NCBI GenBank assembly: GCA_029254745.1
Contig: JAQWWZ010000071.1
Location: forward strand, 1 to 56,188
Direction: 5' to 3'
Length of the DNA: 56,188 nt
From: Opitutales bacterium
GTDB lineage: Bacteria > Verrucomicrobiota > Verrucomicrobiia > Opitutales > Seribacteraceae
Shown here: positions 50,880 through 56,188 of the stretch, one piece after another
Position numbering within the stretch: the first letter of the stretch is position 1
Layout: every line of letters starts with the position of its first letter
Program-made: the position numbers and the translations under genes
The notes under the pieces: model-generated
Seen by the model: only the letters and a program-made list of their open reading frames with translations
Told to the model about the DNA's origin: nothing
Databases searched by the model: none

Positions 50880-52991
50880 CGCAGCTTTTATTTGGTTTTC
50901 AATTTCCTGCTTTGTTGCATCAATAAGGTGTTTCTGTGCAGAAAATAATTTCCGTCTCTTGGGCGCAGCTAAGTATTTGCCCGTACTTTTTAACTCAGTG
51001 GCAAACTCATTATCTTCTAAAAAAGCAGACATTGTGTCTAATATCTTTTGCTCTTCTTCTTCGTGTTCCACAGGAAAAGCGACTTCAATACGCCTAAAGA
51101 AATTCCTTGGCATCCAGTCTGGACTACCCAAATAAGTTCTCTTTCCTGTCGGAGCATTCTGAAAATGGAAAACTCTGCTGTGCTCAAGAAAGCGCCCCAA
51201 TAAGCTTTTAACACGAATATTTTCACTTAATCCTTTGACGCCCGGGACTATTCCGCAAATACCTCGCACGATTAAATCGACTTGCACACCTGCCTGAGAA
51301 GCTTTGTAGAGTTCGTCAATGCATTCTGGGTCAATCAAGCTGTTGACTTTGATCAGTATCCTTGCATATCTCCCTGCCTTTGCTGCTTTTATCTCTTCAC
51401 CAATCAAGCGAACAACCCCATCATGTAATGTGTATGGTGCTACCAGAATATTCCGAAAGCTAGGCTTACGAGTAAAACCAGTCAAGGTATTGAATAGATT
51501 TGCTAGGTCTGATGTGAAACCAGCTTTAGCGGTGAAAAGACTGTAGTCCGTGTAGGTCTTTGCCGTATTGGGGTTATAATTACCAGTTCCGAGATGAGCA
51601 TATCTCCGCAACTTATTCTTTTCTCTTCTCACGACCAAACAACATTTACAATGTGTTTTTAAACCAGCCAACCCGTAGACAACATGAACCCCTACTTCTT
51701 CCATCCGCCGAGACCACTGAACATTAGCTTCTTCATCAAACCGAGCTTTTAATTCTACAAGTACGGTCACCTGTTTCCCATTTCGGGCTGCATCCATCAA
51801 TGCTTGAACAATCGGAGAATCTCCACTTGTTCTGTATATTGTCAATTTAATGGCAAACACATCTGGATCATCCGCTGCCACTCGAAGGAAATCAACCATA
51901 GGAGCAAAAGAATCATAGGGATGATGGAGCAAGAAATCTCGCTTTGCTAATTCCGCAAACAAGTTCTTCCTCTTACTCAAAGCCGTTGGCACCCGTGACT
52001 CAAAAGGCTCAAATTTAAGGTCTGGACGGTCTACCATGTCAGGCAGTTTCATTAATCTATATAAATTGATTGGCCCTTTAATCTTGAGCACATCTTCTTC
52101 CTGTAAATTAATCGCAGCAAGTAAGGTTTGAAGAACGTCATTGTTAACTGCCTCATCGATTTCAAGTCGTACTGCCGCTCCTTTTCTTCGATTATGCAAT
52201 TCCTCCTCAATCGAAAGCAGTAAGTTTTTCACTTCTTCCTCGTCTACATAGAGATGGCTATTGCGGGTAACTCGAAAAGCCCATGCGCCCTCCGCATCAT
52301 GCCCTGGAAATAAGTCCGCTACAAAATACCGTACAACCTCACTTAGAAACACAAAGGTATCCCCTTTAGCCCGCTCCTTTTGTTTGTCAATTTTCACCAA
52401 ACGAGGCAAGATTCTAGGCACCGGTACAATCGCCATCAATGACTTTGATTTTTTCTTTCTTCGGTTACGCAAGGCAACCAGAAGATTGAGGGATTTATTG
52501 GCAATCAAAGGAAAGGGATGAGTCGGATCAATGGCCAGTGGTGTAAGCACTGGATACACCTCTCTTCTAAAGTATGCACGAAGCCATACAAATTCTTCTT
52601 TGGAAAGTTTTTCAATACTTTTAAATGAAATTCCTTCTTTTGCTAAATCTGGTTGTAAGTGGTCACGCCAACATTCATATTCCCTATGAGACATTGCCTG
52701 GGCACGGTCGCGAACATCTTTAAGCAATCTATCCGGAGAACTTCCATCCATGCTCGGGCGGGAGATACCGGCGTCTACTTTTTGCATCAACCCCGCCACC
52801 CGTATTTCATAGAACTGGTCTAAGTTAGAGCTTACAAATGAGAGGAATCTTGTCCTCTCCAATAAAGGATACTTTGGTGAAAACGCTTGGTCTAGTACTC
52901 GCTCATTGAAAGCAAGCCAGCTTAATTCGCGATTAAAGTATCGATTCTTGATAGGTTTTTTATCAGATGAAGTAGTCGAAGTTGAGCCCAT
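50820..52991 (-). CDS. ppk1: Polyphosphate kinase 1
   Basis: PPK1 makes long-chain polyphosphate from ATP, reversibly, through a phosphohistidine. The product is 723 residues from the ATG at 52991. The frame is open 30 codons further up, but those codons are unlike the family, and 'RYFNRELSWLAFNERVLDQA', the usual beginning, sits just inside this start. Motifs present are 'SSNLDQFYEIRVAGL', 'HPYDSFAPMVDFLR', 'VELKARFDEEANVQWSRRME', the autophosphorylated histidine H466 in 'RYAHLGTGNYNP', and the second PLD-like motif 'HSRVFHF'. It is divergent from ssrA. No exopolyphosphatase gene is nearby. Confidence 0.95.
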   Translation of the reverse strand: MGSTSTTSSDKKPIKNRYFNRELSWLAFNERVLDQAFSPKYPLLERTRFLSFVSSNLDQFYEIRVAGLMQKVDAGISRPSMDGSSPDRLLKDVRDRAQAMSHREYECWRDHLQPDLAKEGISFKSIEKLSKEEFVWLRAYFRREVYPVLTPLAIDPTHPFPLIANKSLNLLVALRNRRKKKSKSLMAIVPVPRILPRLVKIDKQKERAKGDTFVFLSEVVRYFVADLFPGHDAEGAWAFRVTRNSHLYVDEEEVKNLLLSIEEELHNRRKGAAVRLEIDEAVNNDVLQTLLAAINLQEEDVLKIKGPINLYRLMKLPDMVDRPDLKFEPFESRVPTALSKRKNLFAELAKRDFLLHHPYDSFAPMVDFLRVAADDPDVFAIKLTIYRTSGDSPIVQALMDAARNGKQVTVLVELKARFDEEANVQWSRRMEEVGVHVVYGLAGLKTHCKCCLVVRREKNKLRRYAHLGTGNYNPNTAKTYTDYSLFTAKAGFTSDLANLFNTLTGFTRKPSFRNILVAPYTLHDGVVRLIGEEIKAAKAGRYARILIKVNSLIDPECIDELYKASQAGVQVDLIVRGICGIVPGVKGLSENIRVKSLLGRFLEHSRVFHFQNAPTGKRTYLGSPDWMPRNFFRRIEVAFPVEHEEEEQKILDTMSAFLEDNEFATELKSTGKYLAAPKRRKLFSAQKHLIDATKQEIENQIKAALRRTSGETNHQSKRNKENP

Positions 52992-53213
52992 AAATATTAT
53001 GTAACTAACTTTGGATTCGTTTCCTGTTTTTCTCAACGACAATTCTAGATTAATTTGCTCCGTCGCTTGACCCCATTCCAAAGTTTACCTATTTTGGATG
53101 TAGATCTTTGAAATTTTGTTGGGGGTGTTCCGGATTCGACTGCAATGTGGAAAGTCCGGTCGCGTGTCGAGGATGATGCTTGGCCTCGTAAAAAATGCTT
53201 CAAACCATTAAAT

Positions 53214-53267
53214 GGCGAAAATAATATCGTTAACTTCGAGCCTGAGTTCGAAGCCCTCGCAGCTTAG
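53214..53267 (+). other. tmRNA proteolysis-tag reading frame
   Basis: Translation from GGC (53214) gives GENNIVNFEPEFEALAA followed by TAG at 53265-53267. The upstream 'ATTA-N3-resume codon' spacing matches E. coli tmRNA ('ATTAGTC-GCA'), which supports GGC as the resume codon. If the preceding AAT were used, the tag would gain an N-terminal Asn. The 17-residue acidic tag ends in the conserved ALAA degron. Confidence 0.75.
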
Positions 53268-53407
53268 TTCTGCGACGTCGACAGTCCACTGACACCTGCT
53301 GAGTGGTCGGGGCGTTAAAAGGCAGGTAAAACCTCGGAGCGTTTGCTTATTTATCGGAGGCTAAACGGTTGAAGATAAGCTCGGCTTACTAGGTGTTCCT
53401 TCCTTAA

Positions 53408-54016
53408 TTAAGCCAAAATTAATAAGAGAACTACACACGTAGACGCCGAATCGGAAAGATTGCGGGACGCGGGTTCGATTCCCGCCACCTCCACCAAAAT
53501 TTCAATGACCCTTTTGGGCACTAATCCCTGTATGGTTGAGGGTTCTAAGCGGTTCTTAGGCTCTGTTTTGACTGAGCCAGTATCGACAAAATTAGACCCA
53601 TTTTGACCCGATTCCCCAGAAATCTCAGTCAATATCTCGATCAACGGTTCCTCATCAGGCAAATTGCGAATCACCTCGCCCACAGGAAGTAAATTAGAGT
53701 CCGTGTAGATTTTGTCAGTCAACTTACGATAGGAGTGACGCATCAGTTCCATGGCCGTCCTGGAGCTTACTCCATTTCTTTGAAGAAAAGTGCCCCAAGT
53801 GTATCTCAAGCTATGGAAGTCCGCATATCGTCCCATATCGTCCCGATATGGAATACCTGCCTTCTTTAGGTCAATTTGTAAAGTTCTGGATCGTGGCACT
53901 CCTTTTGGGAATACTGGATGACTTGGCTTCCAATCGTCAGGCCTGTGCTTTAAAAGCTTCCGTTCCAATTGAAGTGTCATCGGTATACGTGAATATTTGA
54001 CGGTCTGGCCTAGATA
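53408..54016 (-). pseudogene. Tyrosine recombinase (integrase) remnant, catalytic C-terminus only
   Basis: An in-frame TAA (about 54017-54019) closes the frame upstream. From the ATG at 53980 there are 190 codons, and 12 further sense codons precede it. The fragment keeps H-x-x-R ('FHSLRYTWGTFLQ', H56/R59), the second histidine ('MRHS', H82) and the tyrosine nucleophile ('IYTDS', Y92), but it lacks the N-terminal DNA-binding domains and the first catalytic arginine. It is therefore a truncated, presumably inactive integrase. Its last 29 or so codons ('VEVAGIEPASRN...') are the complement of the tmRNA 3' end, as seen when an integrase gene reads through its own attachment site. The 237 bp between the break and the next gene hold nothing I recognise beyond a possible promoter. 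Confidence 0.8.
53470..53496. other. Probable attachment-site half at the tmRNA 3' end
   Basis: The T arm and acceptor end of ssrA are a classic target for tyrosine recombinases, and here an integrase remnant reads directly into them. The exact core cannot be set, because I found no second copy of this sequence between 53.5 kb and the right edge. Confidence 0.4.
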
Positions 54017-54218
54017 ATGTTAGTAAGGAATATTGACTACGCTGAGTGGTGTATCTAAAACACATTCTTTCTCGCAATGGATCCATTGTTGAAATCGAAA
54101 AAATTGAAAAGACAAATTCTAATGCCAGGTAGTAAACCCTACCCCCTTCTGATAATAGGAAAATAAGACAATAGAAATAGTTCGTAGGCCTACAAAATTA
54201 TTAGATTATCCTCGTGAC

Positions 54219-54247
54219 TTGACTGTGGGGGTGGTTGTTGGTTAGAT
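54219..54247 (+). promoter_or_regulatory. Weak candidate promoter of the FecR-SUMF1 gene
   Basis: TTGACT (54219-54224, 5 of 6) is followed after 17 bp by TTAGAT (54242-54247, 3 of 6). The predicted start falls on or next to the GTG at 54254, which would make the mRNA leaderless. The poor -10 box makes this tentative. Confidence 0.3.
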
Positions 54248-54253
54248 TAGTTT

Positions 54254-55885
54254 GTGAAGTTACCCTTTCCTATTTTTGCATTATTCCTTTTCTGTAAGCT
54301 TTGCATTGCTGAAGAGGATTTTAGAACTTGGACAAGTTCGGATGGACGTACTCTGGAGGCCCGCTTCATCGAGCAGGTTGGTAGCTATGTAAGGATTAAG
54401 AACGAAGCGGGTCGGGAGTTTACCCTGCCGATCACCCGCTTCTCCCAGGCGGATCAGGAATATGTGGTGGAAGTCGCCACTCGGGCCTTGTTTCAAACTC
54501 CTGAACCTTTTGAGAATCGGGGCAAGGGTGCGATCATTATCACCTCCGCAAAGGGCAAGGTATCGGTTGTACCTGCACCCCACTACAGCGGTCCACAAGA
54601 GGTGAAACCCGTCGCCCGTGATGTGATTATTGGAGAACCGCTGCCACATGGCTCAACCATATTAACCGGCGCCAATTCAGAAGCGGATCTATTGCTTACC
54701 ACGGGATCGCTTGCCAGGGTCGGACCTAATTCCAAACTTGTACTGAGTGCTTTTTGGCAGAATGATTTTCGGGCATCGGTGAAAAAGGTGACTGACTTGA
54801 AGGAAGAAACTAGCCCCAGTCGTGTTGTACTTAAACTAGAAATGGGCGATTTAGTTGTGGATGTAAAAAAACTAAATAAAGAATCCTCTTTCATGATTGA
54901 ATCTCCAGTTGGGGTCGCGGGTATACGCGGGACCAAGTTTGGATTGTCCGCAAATTCCGATTCCGCTGAACTGGCGGTCCTCGAAGGAAGGGTTGGATTT
55001 TTGGATGCGAATCAAAAAGCCAAAAGTGTGGCAACTGCACAAAAGGTTGCAGGTTCTGCGAATGGAGCGGGCGAAGTAGATGCCTTGCCGGAATCTGAAA
55101 AATTGGAATTAGCCAAAGCGGTTGCCAATTCTCAGGAATCGGCATCGGACTATGACCTGACTCGCTTGGCAAATACCGTTGAAGGTCTTGCACCGAAGCT
55201 GAATTACATCGTTAAGTCTGCCCTCAAAATGGAACTTATTTGGTGTCCGCCAGGGAGTTTTATTATGGGACCAGACGGTAACGATTCTCCCGCTCATCCG
55301 GTACTTTTAACCCAAGGTTTCTATTTGGGGAAATATGAAGTAACACAGGCAGAATATGAAAAAGTCATGGGTGTAAACCCAGTAACTGAAAATAAAGGTG
55401 CAAAATTACCAGTAACAGGTATTGGATGGAGGAACGCATTGTCGTTTTGTGAAAGCCTTTCAAGCAAGGAAAGAGTGCCAAAGGGATGGAAGTTTACTTT
55501 ACCATCTGAAGCACAATGGGAATATGCCTGTCGGGCAGGGACGACTACGAGGTATTCTTGGGGGAATTCTTTTGATGCAAGATTGGCAAGTTCCCAAGTA
55601 ACCAATGTGGGTGTAGTCGAGGTTGGTTCTTACCCGCCCAATCCATGGGGATTCTTCGAGATGCATGGAAATGTAAGTGAGTTTACATTCGACTGGTATC
55701 ATCCATATCCAAATGGACTAGTTATAGATCCAATAGTTGATAAGATTGGAGCATTGCAAATCCGGAGAGGCGGAAATTATAATACTCCTAGTATTAATAC
55801 TAGTTCCTCTCATCGTAATAAACCAGACACAGGAGCGAAACATCAAAGACTAGGCTTCCGCCTCTGCCTCGCCCCCGCTCGCTAA
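54254..55885 (+). CDS. Exported SHD1-FecR-SUMF1 fusion protein
   Basis: The product is 543 residues from a GTG, with a signal peptide (1-19, 'LPFPIFALFLFCKLCIA'). An SHD1-like segment follows (22-75, 'RTWTSSDGRTLEARFIE'), then a FecR domain (about 91-265: 'HGSTILTGANSEADLLL', 'ARVGPNSKL', 'SPVGVAGIRGTKFGL', 'AVLEGRVGF'), a linker, and a SUMF1/formylglycine-enzyme-like domain (about 327-541: 'MELIWCPPGSFIMGP', 'YEVTQAEYEKVMG', 'LPSEAQWEYACRAGT', 'GFFEMHGNVSEFTFDWY', 'RRGGNYNTPS', 'LGFRLCLA'). The catalytic cysteine pair expected near the C-terminal 'RGGS' region is absent, so formylglycine formation is unlikely and a binding role is more plausible. Base composition drops sharply between the FecR and SUMF1 parts. 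No sigma factor gene is adjacent. Confidence 0.85.
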   Translation: MKLPFPIFALFLFCKLCIAEEDFRTWTSSDGRTLEARFIEQVGSYVRIKNEAGREFTLPITRFSQADQEYVVEVATRALFQTPEPFENRGKGAIIITSAKGKVSVVPAPHYSGPQEVKPVARDVIIGEPLPHGSTILTGANSEADLLLTTGSLARVGPNSKLVLSAFWQNDFRASVKKVTDLKEETSPSRVVLKLEMGDLVVDVKKLNKESSFMIESPVGVAGIRGTKFGLSANSDSAELAVLEGRVGFLDANQKAKSVATAQKVAGSANGAGEVDALPESEKLELAKAVANSQESASDYDLTRLANTVEGLAPKLNYIVKSALKMELIWCPPGSFIMGPDGNDSPAHPVLLTQGFYLGKYEVTQAEYEKVMGVNPVTENKGAKLPVTGIGWRNALSFCESLSSKERVPKGWKFTLPSEAQWEYACRAGTTTRYSWGNSFDARLASSQVTNVGVVEVGSYPPNPWGFFEMHGNVSEFTFDWYHPYPNGLVIDPIVDKIGALQIRRGGNYNTPSINTSSSHRNKPDTGAKHQRLGFRLCLAPAR

Positions 55886-56011
55886 CCCCTTCATGAACCT
55901 CCGCACCCGCCTCTCACGCTCGAACGGATACGGCGAATTGGGCATGTTTGATGAGTCGCCCTCTTACACTTACACCCCAATACGTTGACAATTCAGTTTG
56001 ATCATACAATC

Positions 56012-56188
56012 ATGCGAGGCATGAAGTTAATGCAGCCTATTACCTTACTCACCTTTCTGTTTTCCCTATCTCTTTGGTCGGCCACTCCCGTACCGTATTC
56101 AGGCAAGATTGATATTCGGGGAGTTAATTACTTTGGAGAGGCTCAGTTCGCATTTTCTTTGCACGATGGGAATGGAACAACCCATTGG
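56012..56188 (+). CDS. Exported protein, N-terminus only (3' partial)
   Basis: Fifty-nine codons run from the ATG at 56012 to the right edge. In-frame ATGs at 56021 and 56030 are alternatives; GAGG at 56016-56019 lies about 10 bp before the third. A signal peptide is clear ('ITLLTFLFSLSLWSA'), then 'PYSGKIDIRGVNYFGEAQF' and 'FSLHDGNGTTHW'. That opening resembles N-termini of large LamG or LWLDA-type exoproteins of Verrucomicrobia as I remember them, so another large surface protein may start here. The evidence is too short to be sure. Confidence 0.6.
   Translation, partial: MRGMKLMQPITLLTFLFSLSLWSATPVPYSGKIDIRGVNYFGEAQFAFSLHDGNGTTHW

Larger units (their letters stand above)
53121..53496 (+). 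ncRNA. ssrA: Transfer-messenger RNA (one-piece tmRNA)
   Basis: The 5' end GGGGGUG (53121-53127) pairs with CACCUCC (53486-53492), followed by discriminator A and an encoded CCA (53494-53496). The tRNA-like half shows 'TCCGGATTCGAC' at the 5' side and the T arm 'GCGGGTTCGATTCCCGC' at the 3' side. The middle holds a short open frame ending in codons for ALAA and TAG, plus stem-forming pseudoknot sequence downstream. tmRNA rescues stalled ribosomes and tags the nascent peptide for proteolysis. It is 376 nt, a typical length. No rho-independent terminator is evident directly downstream, where an integrase remnant overlaps the 3' end. Confidence 0.95.

Noticed and set aside
53497..53530. Possible tmRNA terminator hairpin (CCC-TTTT-GGG)
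   Set aside because: The stem is only about 3-4 bp and no T-run follows.
55985..56010. TTGACA and TACAAT before the right-hand partial gene
   Set aside because: Only 14 bp lie between the boxes, and the -10 box abuts the first ATG. It would only make sense if translation starts at 56021 or 56030.
53497..56188. Search for a second copy of the ssrA 3' end (attR)
   Set aside because: No matching T-arm/acceptor sequence was seen by reading; any other end must lie beyond the window.

Overview
The window looks like chromosomal DNA from a member of the Verrucomicrobiota, probably a marine Opitutae-type lineage. This is inferred from the gene families, because no rRNA is present. The clues are a giant exoprotein built from LamG-like, DUF2341, putative-Ig, fibronectin-like and MBG-like modules that ends in a 'DSDxDGxSN...VEQSTNLxxW' tail, a TIGR02597-like surface protein, an SHD1-FecR-SUMF1 fusion protein, and many genes without a clear Shine-Dalgarno sequence.

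Layout. Positions 1-32373 are one uninterrupted reading frame, open at the left edge, encoding at least 10,790 residues of a secreted or surface protein. It is followed by a small exported rhodanese, a hairpin terminator and a 642-residue exported TIGR02597-like protein. From 34.9 to 53.0 kb the genes are ordinary core genes: priA coupled to a PQQ-type beta-propeller gene (minus strand); a two-TM K+ channel/RCK protein, an MFS transporter, an outer-membrane barrel protein and a MalY-type aminotransferase overlapping ligA (plus strand); a ribB-ribH-nusB operon; a UDP-glucose dehydrogenase (minus strand); an alpha/beta hydrolase, a TonB-like protein and a 48-residue membrane peptide (plus strand); and ppk1 (minus strand).

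A complete one-piece tmRNA gene lies at 53121-53496. Its 3' end is overlapped on the opposite strand by the catalytic C-terminal remnant of a tyrosine recombinase, the usual sign of a mobile element integrated into ssrA. To its right are an SHD1-FecR-SUMF1 gene with a strong internal base-composition shift and the first 59 codons of another exported protein.

The most unusual thing here is the architecture of the giant protein. Its domains are not simply in tandem. At about ten places one recognisable domain is interrupted and resumes hundreds of residues later, with one or more complete domains lodged in a surface loop, up to four levels deep. Insertions recur at the same few loops: after the 'SxSxW' strand of LamG, between 'LWLDAxD' and 'WxDKSG' of the LWLDA domain, and at the 'VxSxGG' turn of the Fn3-like domain. 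This is read from the translation by eye; structure prediction would be the decisive test.
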